Notes under the pieces: generated by a model | The model's input: the letters and a program-made list of their open reading frames with translations, nothing else | What the model was told of the DNA's origin: nothing | Databases searched by the model: none | Part shown: piece after piece, positions 8,685 to 16,549 of the stretch | Numbering within the stretch: the stretch's first letter is position 1 | How the letters are laid out: the number at the start of each line of letters is the position of its first letter | Source of the DNA: DASYUM01 sp036001225 | Lineage (GTDB): Bacteria; Methylomirabilota; Methylomirabilia; Rokubacteriales; DASRDR01 | Direction of reading: 5' to 3' | Length of the DNA: 24,058 nt | Assembly (NCBI GenBank): GCA_036001225.1 | Contig: DASYUM010000319.1 | Coordinates: forward strand, 1-24,058 | Translations under genes and position numbers: made by a program

Positions 8685-10007
8685 ATGTTTGCGCGCGCCG
8701 CCCGGCTGGCCCTGCTCGACCGCTACGTCCGCATCCCGACCGTCAGCCGGCGCGTGACGCCGGAGATGGTCGAGCAGGTCCGCGCGTTCTGGGCGGAGCA
8801 GGGCCTCGCCCTCGAGCCGCTCCGTCCGCCCGACGGCCAGGGCACGCCCGCGCTGTGGGGCGAGATCCCCGGCCCGGCCGGCGCGCCGACCCTGCTGCTC
8901 TACGGCCACTACGACGTCCAGCCGACGGGCGACCTCGCGAAGTGGGTGTGGCAGGAGATCCCGTGCGAGCCGTTCGCGCCCACCTACTTTCACGACGGCC
9001 GGCGGGTCGATCCGGCGAAGCTGGACGAGGCGGCCCTCGACGCGGTCACGATGGTCGCGCGGGGTGGGGCCGACAACAAGGGCCAGCACGTCGCCAACAT
9101 CCTCGGTGCCCTCGACGCCGCCCGGGCCGGGACGCTCCGCTGGCGCGTGCGGATCATCCTCGACGGCGAAGAGGAGCACGGCAGTCCCCACCTCGGCGAC
9201 ATCGCCCGCGCCCACCGCGAGCGCCTGGCCGCCGAGGTCTGCGTCTGCTCGGACGGGCCCAAGCAGAAGAACCGGCCGACCCTCGTCCTGGGCGTGCGCG
9301 GCATGCTGGAGGTGCACCTCACCGCCGAGAACGGCCAGCGGACGGCGGTCCACTCGGGCAACTACGGGAACATCGTCACCAATCCGGTGCTGCCGCTGGC
9401 CCGGCTCGTCGAGGACGTCCAGCGGCGCGTCACCGAGTTCGCCCGCGGGAACGGCGCCTTCCGGCGGGAGGCCGAGGTCGCCTTCGCCCAGTGGGAGCGC
9501 GAGGGCGTCTGGAGACCGTTCCTGTGGCCGTTCGTCAACGCGAACCACTTCGCGTCCGAGGGCACGTCGCTCGAGCAGCGGCGCACGGTGATCCCCCGCG
9601 CGGCCCATGCCCGGGTGGACATCCGCCTCACGCCCGACACCTCACCGGAGGCGATGTCGGCGCTCGTCCACCGCGCGGTCGCGGATCACGCGAAGGCCGC
9701 CGAGGGCGTGACCTTCCAGGTGCGCACCAATGGCCAGCCCGCCAGCTACACCGCCCCGGACCGGCCAGAGTTCGCCTGGCTCCTGCGCCTGCTCGGCGAC
9801 CAGGGGGACGGCCCCCCGGTGGCCCTCCCCACGCTGGGCGGCACGCTGCCCACCTGGGTCTTCACCCAGCTCCTCGGGATCCCGACCTTCGTGATCCCCT
9901 CGGCCAACAGCGACAACCAGCAGCACGACGTCAACGAGCACTACGTGCTGCGCCACTTCTTCACCCAGACTGCGCTCTACACCCGGATCGTCTCCTCCCG
10001 GCCGTAA
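8685..10007 (+). CDS. M20 dipeptidase (CNDP/PepV-like metallopeptidase)
   Basis: A 440-aa protein, probably a cytosolic di-zinc (or Mn) dipeptidase. Unlike the M20 homologue at the window start, its metal site is complete: GHYDVQP (H75, D77), GGADNKGQ with bridging D130, DGEEEHGS with the catalytic/ligand Glu pair at about 163-164, SDG with D190, and a C-terminal HDVNEHY His. The central dimerisation (lid) domain includes the VHSGNYGNIVTNP segment. The ATG at 8685 is chosen because the core MFARAARLALLDRYVRIPTVS starts there and anything upstream would run into the divergent ridA-like gene; its ribosome site is weak. The M19 dipeptidase starts 13 nt after its stop, so the pair probably acts together on small peptides or N-acyl amino acids. 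Confidence 0.9.
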   Translation: MFARAARLALLDRYVRIPTVSRRVTPEMVEQVRAFWAEQGLALEPLRPPDGQGTPALWGEIPGPAGAPTLLLYGHYDVQPTGDLAKWVWQEIPCEPFAPTYFHDGRRVDPAKLDEAALDAVTMVARGGADNKGQHVANILGALDAARAGTLRWRVRIILDGEEEHGSPHLGDIARAHRERLAAEVCVCSDGPKQKNRPTLVLGVRGMLEVHLTAENGQRTAVHSGNYGNIVTNPVLPLARLVEDVQRRVTEFARGNGAFRREAEVAFAQWEREGVWRPFLWPFVNANHFASEGTSLEQRRTVIPRAAHARVDIRLTPDTSPEAMSALVHRAVADHAKAAEGVTFQVRTNGQPASYTAPDRPEFAWLLRLLGDQGDGPPVALPTLGGTLPTWVFTQLLGIPTFVIPSANSDNQQHDVNEHYVLRHFFTQTALYTRIVSSRP

Positions 10008-10020
10008 AAGGAGGCGCCTC

Positions 10021-11223
10021 GTGGGCACCAGCAAGAAGTACGCGGGCTACCGCTCGTACCAGTACCTCGAGGAAAACGTCGATTACCGCGGCTTCCACCT
10101 GGCCCCGGAGCTCGGGCGCGTGCCGTCGCGGCGCGTCGAGGTGTCGCCGGAGGAGGAGGCGCGGGTCCAGCGCCTCCTGGCCGACAACATCGTCGTCTCC
10201 CTGCACGACCACCCGACCGTGGCGCCCGAGGACATCGGCCAGATCGTCGAGCAGAAGCGGCGCGGCCGCGACGTCACCGGCTTCGCGGGCCTGGCGGCCT
10301 CCGGGCTCGACTGCGTCTTCGACAACCTGATGGACGGGATCGCCACCATCACCTCATCGAGCGGCTGGAAGTGGACGGACGTCCTGCACGACCTGGGGAT
10401 GCGCCTCTGTGACCTGGCCCACCAGGACTTCGTCCTCGTGTGCGACGGCGTGCGGGACGTCGTCCGGGCCCACGCCGAAGGCCGGATCGCGCTCGTCCCC
10501 AGCTTCGAGGCGGCCACCCCCGTCGAGAATGAGGTGGACCGCGTGGACGTGTTGTACGGCTTCGGGGTGCGGAGCATGGGGATCGTCTACAGCGAGGCCA
10601 ACGGTCTCGGGTCCGGCCTCCGGGAGGCGCACGACGGCGGGCTCACCGACCTCGGCCGCGCGGTGGTGCGGCGGATGAACAAGCTCGGCATGCTGGTGGA
10701 CGCGGCCCACGTCGGCGACCAGACGACCCTCGACATCATCGAGGCGAGCGAGCACCCCATCGTCATCTCCCACGCCGGCTGCCGGTCACTGTGGAACACG
10801 CGCCGGATGAAGCCCGACGCGGTGCTGGAAGCGATGGCGCGGAAGGGCGGCGTCCTCGGCATCGAGGCCGCCCCCCACACGACGCTCACCGACCGCCACC
10901 CGCTCCACTCGATCGAGTCCTACATGGAGCACTTCGAGCACGCGGTGAAGCTGATCGGGATCGACCACGTGGGCTTCGGGCCCGACACGCTCTTCGGCGA
11001 CCACGTGGGGCTCCACCGCGCCTATGCCGCGCACCTCTCGATCGGCAAGGCGCACGCCGGGAAGAAGTACCAGGAGGTGCCGTACGTGGACGGCCTCGAG
11101 AACCCGGCCGACTACCCGAACATCGCCCGCTGGCTGGTCAAGCACGGCTACAAGGACGAGGAGATCGCCACAGCCATCGGCGGCAACGCGCTCCGGGTGA
11201 TGAAGCAGGTCTGGACCCGGTAG
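10021..11223 (+). CDS. M19-family membrane dipeptidase homologue
   Basis: A 400-aa protein of the renal-dipeptidase (M19) amidohydrolase family. The GTG start has AGGAGG at 6-nt spacing. Binuclear zinc-site residues are visible: E163 in PSFEAA (bridging Glu), H230 in VDAAHVGD, H251 in ISHAGCR, and IGIDHVGFGPD with D315. The first motif, usually HxD, reads LHDHP (H62-D63-H64), so the second ligand is His, as in the HxH of other amidohydrolases. There is no signal peptide or lipid anchor, so it is probably cytosolic. Such proteins hydrolyse dipeptides, often with D-residues or dehydro-residues. A link between dehydro-amino acid products and the neighbouring RidA gene is an attractive inference only. 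It is the last gene of the dipeptidase operon; no terminator is evident. Confidence 0.9.
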   Translation: MGTSKKYAGYRSYQYLEENVDYRGFHLAPELGRVPSRRVEVSPEEEARVQRLLADNIVVSLHDHPTVAPEDIGQIVEQKRRGRDVTGFAGLAASGLDCVFDNLMDGIATITSSSGWKWTDVLHDLGMRLCDLAHQDFVLVCDGVRDVVRAHAEGRIALVPSFEAATPVENEVDRVDVLYGFGVRSMGIVYSEANGLGSGLREAHDGGLTDLGRAVVRRMNKLGMLVDAAHVGDQTTLDIIEASEHPIVISHAGCRSLWNTRRMKPDAVLEAMARKGGVLGIEAAPHTTLTDRHPLHSIESYMEHFEHAVKLIGIDHVGFGPDTLFGDHVGLHRAYAAHLSIGKAHAGKKYQEVPYVDGLENPADYPNIARWLVKHGYKDEEIATAIGGNALRVMKQVWTR

Positions 11224-11249
11224 CCTGGGTTCATCTGCGCACCGTTGAT

Positions 11250-11278
11250 TTGACTTAGTCCATGACTTAGTCTACGTT
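11250..11278 (+). promoter_or_regulatory. Promoter and tandem operator of the toxin-antitoxin operon
   Basis: TTGACT (11250-11255) and TACGTT (11273-11278) form a -35/-10 pair with a 17-nt spacer. Two copies of TGACTTAGTC (11251-11260 and 11263-11272), each nearly palindromic (GACTTAGTC), cover the -35 and the spacer with a 12-bp period. That is the expected layout for autorepression by the Phd-type antitoxin. Transcription would begin at about 11285, the A of the antitoxin ATG. Confidence 0.65.
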
Positions 11279-11284
11279 GCCTCT

Positions 11285-11518
11285 ATGAAGACGGTGAACG
11301 TCCACGAGGCGAAAACCCACCTCTCCCGGCTACTTGCACTGGTGGCTCGGGGCGAAGAGATCCTCATCGCCAAGGCCGGCAAGCCAGTCGCCCGCCTGGT
11401 ACCGGTGCAGCCGATGGTCGGCCAGCGGGCCCTCGGCATGGATCGAGGGCGGGCGACGATCGCCGAGGACTTCGACGCCCCGCTCCCGGAGGACATCCTG
11501 ACGTCGTTCGAGCAGTGA
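11285..11518 (+). CDS. Phd/YefM-type antitoxin
   Basis: A 77-aa protein. The N-terminus MKTVNVHEAKTHLSRLLALVARGEEILIAKAGKPVARLVPV is typical of the Phd/YefM fold that binds the operon's operator. The acidic C-terminal tail (EDFDAPLPEDILTSFEQ) is the usual toxin-wrapping segment. It should neutralise the PIN toxin and repress the operon together with it. No Shine-Dalgarno is seen before the ATG (upstream is TCTACGTTGCCTCT), which fits leaderless translation from a start at the ATG itself. The stop overlaps the toxin's GTG as GTGA. Confidence 0.92.
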   Translation: MKTVNVHEAKTHLSRLLALVARGEEILIAKAGKPVARLVPVQPMVGQRALGMDRGRATIAEDFDAPLPEDILTSFEQ

Positions 11519-11904
11519 GGATCCTGCTCGACACGCACTGCTGGCTCTGGATGCTCATTGCTCCGGAGCGGCTGTCGCCCGACGGCCGCGCACACGTCAC
11601 GACAGCCGAGAACGAGTTGCTCTTGTCCGCGGGAAGCGTCTGGGAGATCGCGATCAAGCATGCGCTTGGACGGTTGCGGCTGCCCATGGAGCCCGCCGAG
11701 TACATCCCGAATCGCCTGGCGGCCACGGGGAGTGTGCCGCTCGCGATCGATTACCGCCATGCGCTGCGCGTCGGCCAACTCCCGCGTCATCATCGGGACC
11801 CCTTCGACCGCATCCTGATTGCCCAGGCTCAGGTCGAAGGGATTCCCATCCTCACTTCGGACCCTCACTTCGCGCGCTACGACGTGGAATTGCTCCCCGC
11901 CTGA
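11515..11904 (+). CDS. vapC: PIN-domain toxin (VapC-like ribonuclease)
   Basis: A 129-aa single PIN domain. The acidic catalytic residues are present: D6 in RILLDTHCW, E44 in SVWEIAIK, D95/D98 in HHRDPFDRILIAQA, and D116 in LTSDPHF. VapC-type toxins are Mg-dependent RNases that cleave tRNA or rRNA and stop growth when the antitoxin is lost. The WEIAIK and RDPFDRILIAQA motifs place it in the group usually paired with Phd-like antitoxins. GTG is the only sensible start and is coupled to the antitoxin by a 4-nt overlap. The target RNA cannot be told from sequence. Confidence 0.93.
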   Translation: MRILLDTHCWLWMLIAPERLSPDGRAHVTTAENELLLSAGSVWEIAIKHALGRLRLPMEPAEYIPNRLAATGSVPLAIDYRHALRVGQLPRHHRDPFDRILIAQAQVEGIPILTSDPHFARYDVELLPA

Positions 11905-11929
11905 GCGGGAAACCTCGCGGGGCTATAAT
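11901..11929 (+). promoter_or_regulatory. Sigma-70-type promoter of the ABC importer operon
   Basis: A perfect TATAAT lies at 11924-11929, with CTGAGC (3 of 6) as a weak -35 at 17-nt spacing that overlaps the end of the toxin gene. The predicted start near 11936 leaves a leader of about 45 nt before the substrate-binding protein's ATG. Confidence 0.55.
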
Positions 11930-11980
11930 CGGCCCCGACGCCACAGGTCGGGATTCGCTGGGATTCGAGGAGGACGCACC

Positions 11981-13561
11981 ATGCGAGCACGGCGAGTCGG
12001 GAGGACCGTGGGCGCTCTGGTCGCGGGTGGCCTGCTCCTCGCCGCCCTGGCTCCGGCGGGCGCCCAGGCCCCGGGGACCTTCTCCCTGCCCCTCATCGAC
12101 AACGCCCGCATGTGGCCGATCGTGGGCGGGCTGCCCAACATCCTGGTCAACAAGGTCCTCTACAGTACGCTGGTCAAGTACGACCCCAAGGACTGGACGC
12201 CGGTCGGCGACCTGGCCGAGCGCTGGACGGTGGGCGAGGACAAGCTCACCTGGACCTTCCATCTCCGCCGCCACGTCACCTGGCACGACGGCAAGCCCTT
12301 CACCGCCCGCGACGTCAAGTTCACCGTCGAGAAGCTCTGGCTGAACCCCCAGGTGGCCTTCTTCCAGCGGGCCAACCTCCAGGACATCGCCCGCGTCGAC
12401 ACCGTGGACGACGTCACCGTCCGCATCGTCACCAAGGTCCCGTTCGCCACCCTGCCAGTCATGCTCGGCTACCTGGCCAACATCCTGCCCGAGCACATCC
12501 TCGGCAGCTACACCGCCGATCAGCTCCGCAATCCGGTGGACTTCCTGCGCAACCCGATCGGCACCGGCCCCTTCCACTTCGGCGAGGCCGTGCTCGGCTC
12601 CCACGTCCGCCTGGTGGCCTACGACCGCTACTTCGGCGGCCGCCCCCGGCTGGACGCGATCGTCTTCCGGGTCGTCGCCGACGTCGAGCAGCAGCTGGCC
12701 CAGCTCCAGACCGGCCAGCTCGATCTCATGATCCTCGAGCCGCACCAGGTGGCCGCGGTCCAGCGCATCGCGAACATCCAGATCCTCGACGCGCCGCAGG
12801 TCAACTACACGCTCGTCGGCTTCAACCACAAGGTCGAGCCCTTCGGCGACCGGCGGGTGCGGCAGGCCCTCACCTACGCCGTGGACCGCAAGGCGATGCT
12901 CGACCGGATCTACCTGGGCAAGGGCCGGCTGGCCACCGGCCCGATCAATCCGCTGGTGGCGTGGGCCTATACCGACCAGGTGGACCAGTACCCCTACGAC
13001 CCGGCCCGGGCCCAGCGGCTCCTCGACGAGGCGGGCTGGACCAAGGGGGCGGACGGGATCCGCCGAAAGGGCGGCCAGCCGCTCAAGTTCACGCTCGACT
13101 TCGACCGCGGCAACCCGGTTCGCGAGCAGACGGCGGTCGTCGCCCAGAAGTACTGGAAGGACGTCGGCGCCGACGTCGAGCTGCGGGTCAACGAGTTCAA
13201 CGCCATGCTCTCGCGCATCCGCACCCGGCCGAACCCGCTCCAGGCCTGGGTGCTCTGGTACATCACGCCGCCCGAGGCCGACCTCCTCGCCTACTACCAC
13301 AGCCAGGGCACGCTGAACGAGTTCGGCTACGCGAATCCCGAGCTCGATCAGCTCTTCGAGAAGGGGCGCGCAACCTTCGATCCCCGGGAGCGCGCCCGGC
13401 TCTACCAGCAAGCCCAGCGGGTGATCGCCGCCGACGCGCCGATCCTCTTCATCGTGTATCCGGCGGAGATCCAGGCGCTGTCCAAGCGCATCCAGGGCTG
13501 GGTCCCGATGGGCTACCGCGACGCGCTGACCCACATGGTCGGGGTCTCGGCCGCCCGCTAG
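11981..13561 (+). CDS. Peptide/nickel-type ABC transporter substrate-binding protein (SBP family 5)
   Basis: A 526-aa secreted binding protein. The ATG at 11981 has GAGGAGG about 8 nt upstream and opens a signal peptide (RARR, hydrophobic core to about residue 25, A-x-A cut near 29). There is no lipobox Cys, so it should be a free periplasmic protein. SBP_bac_5 landmarks are seen: LAERWTVGEDKLTWTFHLRRHVTWHDGKPFTARDVKFTVEKL, NPIGTGPFHF, FNHKVEPFGDRRVRQALTYAVDRKAM, and the C-terminal YQQAQRVIAADAPILFIVYP. The family delivers oligopeptides, or other ligands such as opines, glutathione or metal chelates, to a DppB/DppC permease. Given the nearby dipeptidases a peptide ligand is likely but not proven. 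It is first in the importer operon. Confidence 0.93.
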   Translation: MRARRVGRTVGALVAGGLLLAALAPAGAQAPGTFSLPLIDNARMWPIVGGLPNILVNKVLYSTLVKYDPKDWTPVGDLAERWTVGEDKLTWTFHLRRHVTWHDGKPFTARDVKFTVEKLWLNPQVAFFQRANLQDIARVDTVDDVTVRIVTKVPFATLPVMLGYLANILPEHILGSYTADQLRNPVDFLRNPIGTGPFHFGEAVLGSHVRLVAYDRYFGGRPRLDAIVFRVVADVEQQLAQLQTGQLDLMILEPHQVAAVQRIANIQILDAPQVNYTLVGFNHKVEPFGDRRVRQALTYAVDRKAMLDRIYLGKGRLATGPINPLVAWAYTDQVDQYPYDPARAQRLLDEAGWTKGADGIRRKGGQPLKFTLDFDRGNPVREQTAVVAQKYWKDVGADVELRVNEFNAMLSRIRTRPNPLQAWVLWYITPPEADLLAYYHSQGTLNEFGYANPELDQLFEKGRATFDPRERARLYQQAQRVIAADAPILFIVYPAEIQALSKRIQGWVPMGYRDALTHMVGVSAAR

Positions 13562-13568
13562 ATCTGTC

Positions 13569-13600
13569 CCTCTCCCCCCGGGGAGAGGCAGGGTGAGGGG
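13569..13600. repeat. REP-like palindrome CCTCTCCCC-CC-GGGGAGAGG with GGGTGAGGGG tail
   Basis: A 9-bp inverted repeat (13569-13577 with 13580-13588) followed by CAGGGTGAGGGG lies between the binding-protein stop and the first permease. From memory, sequences of this kind are dispersed in many GC-rich proteobacterial genomes. It could be a weak attenuating hairpin that lowers permease relative to binding protein. Only one copy is in this window. Confidence 0.55.
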
Positions 13601-13613
13601 CGCTCGACCTCCC

Positions 13614-14561
13614 GTGACGCGCTACCTGATCCGCCGGGTCCTCCAGACCGGCGTGCTCCTCCTGGTGGTGAGCCTGGTCGTCTTCGCGCTGGTCACCCGG
13701 GCGCCAGGGGGGCCGGCGATCCTGCTCGACCGCAACATGGGGCCGGCCGAAGTCGCGCAGATGCGCGCCCTGCTCGGCCTCGACCAGCCGGTCCACGTCC
13801 AGTACGTGCGCTGGCTCGGCCAGGTGCTCCGCGGCAACCTGGGCGTCTCCTACCAGGCCGGCCTCCCGGTGCTCGAGATCATCGGCCAGATGCTCCCCAA
13901 CACGCTCCTCCTGTCGGCGGCGGCGCTCCTGCTGTCGCTGGTCGTCGCCATCCCGGCCGGGGTGATCTCGGCGGCGCGGCCGTACTCGGCGACCGACCAC
14001 GCGGTCACCTTCCTCGCCCTGTTCGGGATCTCGATGCCGACCTTCTGGTTCGGGCTCATGCTGATCGTGCTCTTCTCCATCGTCCTCGGCTGGCTGCCGC
14101 CCGGCGGCATGCAGACGATCGGCGCCCCGCCGTCGCTCGGCGACCTGGCCCGCCACCTGGCCCTCCCCGCCGTCGTCCTCGGCGCCGCCAACATGGCGCT
14201 GGTCGCGCGCTACACGCGCTCCTCGACCCTGGCCGTGCTCCGAGAGGACTACGTGCGGACGGCCCGCGCCAAGGGCCTTCCCGAGCGCGCCGTCCTCTAC
14301 CGGCACGCCCTCGGCAACGCGCTGCTCACCATCGTCACCGTCGTCGGCCTCCAGCTGCCCCGTCTGGTCGCCGGCGCGGCCATCACCGAGACGGTCTTCG
14401 CCTGGCCGGGGATGGGCAGCCTGGCGGTACGGGCGGCCTTCGAGCGCGACTACCCGATGATCATGGGGATCACCCTGGTGATCTCGGCCGTGGTCGCGGC
14501 GTCCAGCCTGGTGGTGGACCTCCTGTATGGCTATCTCGATCCCCGCATCCGCTACGAGTAG
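13614..14561 (+). CDS. Peptide-type ABC transporter permease, DppB-like
   Basis: A 315-aa inner-membrane permease with about six helices. It begins with the family-typical TRYLIRRVLQTGVLLLVVSLVVFALV and has the periplasmic segment LLGLDQPVHVQYVRWLGQVLRGNLGVSY. The EAA coupling loop is DYVRTARAKGLPERAVLYRHALGNALL, followed by ITETVFAWPGMGSLAV. GTG 13614 is preferred; GTG 13593 falls inside the REP-like palindrome tail and adds only RGARPP-type residues. It pairs with the second permease, whose gene overlaps its 3' end by 35 nt. Confidence 0.93.
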   Translation: MTRYLIRRVLQTGVLLLVVSLVVFALVTRAPGGPAILLDRNMGPAEVAQMRALLGLDQPVHVQYVRWLGQVLRGNLGVSYQAGLPVLEIIGQMLPNTLLLSAAALLLSLVVAIPAGVISAARPYSATDHAVTFLALFGISMPTFWFGLMLIVLFSIVLGWLPPGGMQTIGAPPSLGDLARHLALPAVVLGAANMALVARYTRSSTLAVLREDYVRTARAKGLPERAVLYRHALGNALLTIVTVVGLQLPRLVAGAAITETVFAWPGMGSLAVRAAFERDYPMIMGITLVISAVVAASSLVVDLLYGYLDPRIRYE

Positions 14562-15426
14562 CCCGCTCGTCGCCCGGCGGGGGTGGGGCCCGACCAGCCG
14601 GAGCCTGCTCCGCTTCCGGCGGAACCGGCTGGCGGTGGCCGCCCTCCTCCTCCTGGCCGCGGTGCACGGGCTCGTGCTCCTCGCCGCGTGGATCGCCCCC
14701 TACGGTCCGGAGGCGGTGTCGCTGATCGAACGGCTCGAGCCGCCGAGCCGGGCCCACTGGCTCGGCACCGACGAGTACGGCCGGGACGTCCTGACCCGGC
14801 TCCTCTACGGCGGCCGGGTGTCGCTGGCGGTCGCGCTCACGTCGATGGCGACCTCCATCGTGATCGGGGTGGCGATCGGGGCGCTGGCCGGCTACGCGGG
14901 CGGGCCGACCGACGCGGCGCTGATGCGGGTCACCGACGGGATGCTGGCCGTCCCCCTCTTCTTCGTCGCGCTGATGGCGCTGGCGACGCTGGGCGCCACG
15001 CTGGTCAACCTCGTCCTCGTCATCGGCCTCACGTCGTGGATGACGGTGGCGCGGGCGGTGCGGGCCGAGGTGCTGCGGACGCGCGAGCTCGACTTCGTCC
15101 TGGCCGCCCGCGCCCTCGGGTGCGGCCGCGGGCGGATCCTCGCCCGCCACGTCGTGCCGCAGTCGATCCCCTCGATCACGGTGGCGGCGACCCTCGGCGT
15201 GGCGTTCGCGGTCCTGTTCGAGTCGTCGCTGTCGTTCCTGGGGCTGGGGGTGCAGCCGCCGGCGGCGTCGTGGGGCAACATGCTGAGCGGCGCCCGGGGC
15301 TACCTGCGGACGGCCCCCGGGCTCGCGGTGGTGCCGGGCGTCCTGATCTTCGTCACCGTGCTCTGCTACAACTGGTTCGGTGACGGCCTCCGCGACGCCA
15401 TCGACCCGACGCTGGGCGAGCGGTAG
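14527..15426 (+). CDS. Peptide-type ABC transporter permease, DppC-like
   Basis: A 299-aa permease with the DppC layout: a cytoplasmic N-terminus, LLRFRRNRLAVAALLLL first helix, HWLGTDEYGRDVLTRLLYGGRVSL, and the EAA loop FVLAARALGCGRGRILARHVVPQSIP. It continues with FESSLSFLGLGVQPPAASWGNML and GDGLRDAIDPTL at the C-terminus. It forms the transmembrane heterodimer with the preceding gene. The two nucleotide-binding subunits (DppD/DppF) that normally follow are absent; instead the stop TAG overlaps the GTG of a DUF4166 gene. The ATPases must be encoded elsewhere or shared with another importer. Confidence 0.93.
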   Translation: MAISIPASATSSPLVARRGWGPTSRSLLRFRRNRLAVAALLLLAAVHGLVLLAAWIAPYGPEAVSLIERLEPPSRAHWLGTDEYGRDVLTRLLYGGRVSLAVALTSMATSIVIGVAIGALAGYAGGPTDAALMRVTDGMLAVPLFFVALMALATLGATLVNLVLVIGLTSWMTVARAVRAEVLRTRELDFVLAARALGCGRGRILARHVVPQSIPSITVAATLGVAFAVLFESSLSFLGLGVQPPAASWGNMLSGARGYLRTAPGLAVVPGVLIFVTVLCYNWFGDGLRDAIDPTLGER

Positions 15427-15986
15427 TGGCCACGCTCTACGAACACCTGATCGGCCCGGCCTGGGACGGCCTCCCCGGATCGATTCGCCGGGTGCATCTC
15501 GCGGCCGATGGGCTCCAGGCGGCCGGCGTGTTTCGGGTCGAGCACGGGGCCAGCCGCGCGGCCCGCGCGCTGGCCCGGCTGTGCCGCTTGCCCCCGGCCG
15601 GCGAGGCCGTCCCGCTGCGCCTGTCGGTGGTCCGCGAGGCCCGGGGGGAACGCTGGACCCGCCGGTTCGGCCCGCACGCGCTCGTCACGTCCCAGCGCGG
15701 CCTCGCCGGCGGCCTCCTCGGCGAGCGCTTCGGGCCGCTCGAGTTCCGCTTTCGACTCTCGGCGGCCGCCAGCGCCCTCCGCTACGATCACCTCGCGACG
15801 CGGCTGTGCGCGGGGCCGCTCGGCGTCCCGCTGCCAGGGTGGCTCGCGCCGCGCATCACGGCGCGCGAAGACGCCACGCCGGCGCCGGACCGCACGCGGG
15901 TGCGCGTCGGCATCTCCCTGCCTCTCGTGGGGTTGCTCCTCGCCTACGAGGGGGAGCTGACCGTCGAGGCGCCCGCGGCATGGTGA
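15426..15986 (+). CDS. DUF4166 domain protein
   Basis: A 186-aa soluble protein made up of one DUF4166 domain. Recognisable segments are LPGSIRRVHLAADGLQAAGVFRVEHG, LARLCRLPPAGEAVPLRLSVVREARGERWTRRFG, LVTSQRG, GERFGPLEFRFRL, GVPLPGWLAPRITARED and VGISLPLVGLLLAYEGEL. The domain is uncharacterised and is often met as a C-terminal fusion to short-chain dehydrogenase-like proteins; here it stands alone. The GTG start shares one base with the permease stop (TAGTG), and its end overlaps the next gene by 7 nt, so it is translationally tied to both. Confidence 0.8.
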   Translation: MATLYEHLIGPAWDGLPGSIRRVHLAADGLQAAGVFRVEHGASRAARALARLCRLPPAGEAVPLRLSVVREARGERWTRRFGPHALVTSQRGLAGGLLGERFGPLEFRFRLSAAASALRYDHLATRLCAGPLGVPLPGWLAPRITAREDATPAPDRTRVRVGISLPLVGLLLAYEGELTVEAPAAW

Positions 15987-16549
15987 CCGCGCTCTGGCTC
16001 CTGGCCCTGCAGGGCGTGATCGGCGCGTTCGACACGCTCTACTACCACGAGTGGCGGGCCCGCCTGCCGGCGCGCGGGCGCGCCGCCGCCCCCGAGCTGC
16101 GGCTCCACGCGGCCCGCGACGGCTTCTACGCCGTGCTGTTCGGGACGTTGCCCTGGATGGCGTGGCAGGGCGCCTGGGCGGTGGCGCTGGCCGGCGTCAT
16201 CGTCGCCGAGATCGTGTTGACGCTCTGGGACTTCGTCGTGGAGATCGCCGTGCGCCGGACGCTGGGCGACGTGTACGCCGGCGAGCGGGTGACGCACGCG
16301 GCGATGGGCATCCTCTACGGCGCGATGCTGGCGAGCCTCGTGCCGGCGCTGCGGGAGTGGTGGGCGCTGCCGACCGGGCTCGTCGTCGCGCCGGCGCCCA
16401 TCCCCGAGTGGCTCCAGGCCGCCCTGGCGCTCATGGCCGGCGGGGTCTTCGCGTCGGGCCTGCGCGACCTCTACGCCGCGCTCGCGCTGCCGCACGGAAG
16501 CTGGCCCTGGACGGCCCCGGCCGGCCTCGACCCCCGGAGCATCCGGTGA
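15980..16549 (+). CDS. Small integral membrane protein of unknown function
   Basis: A 189-aa protein with about five predicted transmembrane helices: near 3-20, 45-65, 68-88, 108-128 and about 150-170. Charged residues sit inside or at the edges of helices (FDTLYYHEWRARLPAR, LTLWDFVVEIAVRR, THAAMGILYG). I cannot name a family. The ATG at 15980 overlaps the DUF4166 stop by 7 nt, and its own stop overlaps the next gene's GTG as GTGA, so three genes form one coupled block. Confidence 0.75.
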   Translation: MVTALWLLALQGVIGAFDTLYYHEWRARLPARGRAAAPELRLHAARDGFYAVLFGTLPWMAWQGAWAVALAGVIVAEIVLTLWDFVVEIAVRRTLGDVYAGERVTHAAMGILYGAMLASLVPALREWWALPTGLVVAPAPIPEWLQAALALMAGGVFASGLRDLYAALALPHGSWPWTAPAGLDPRSIR

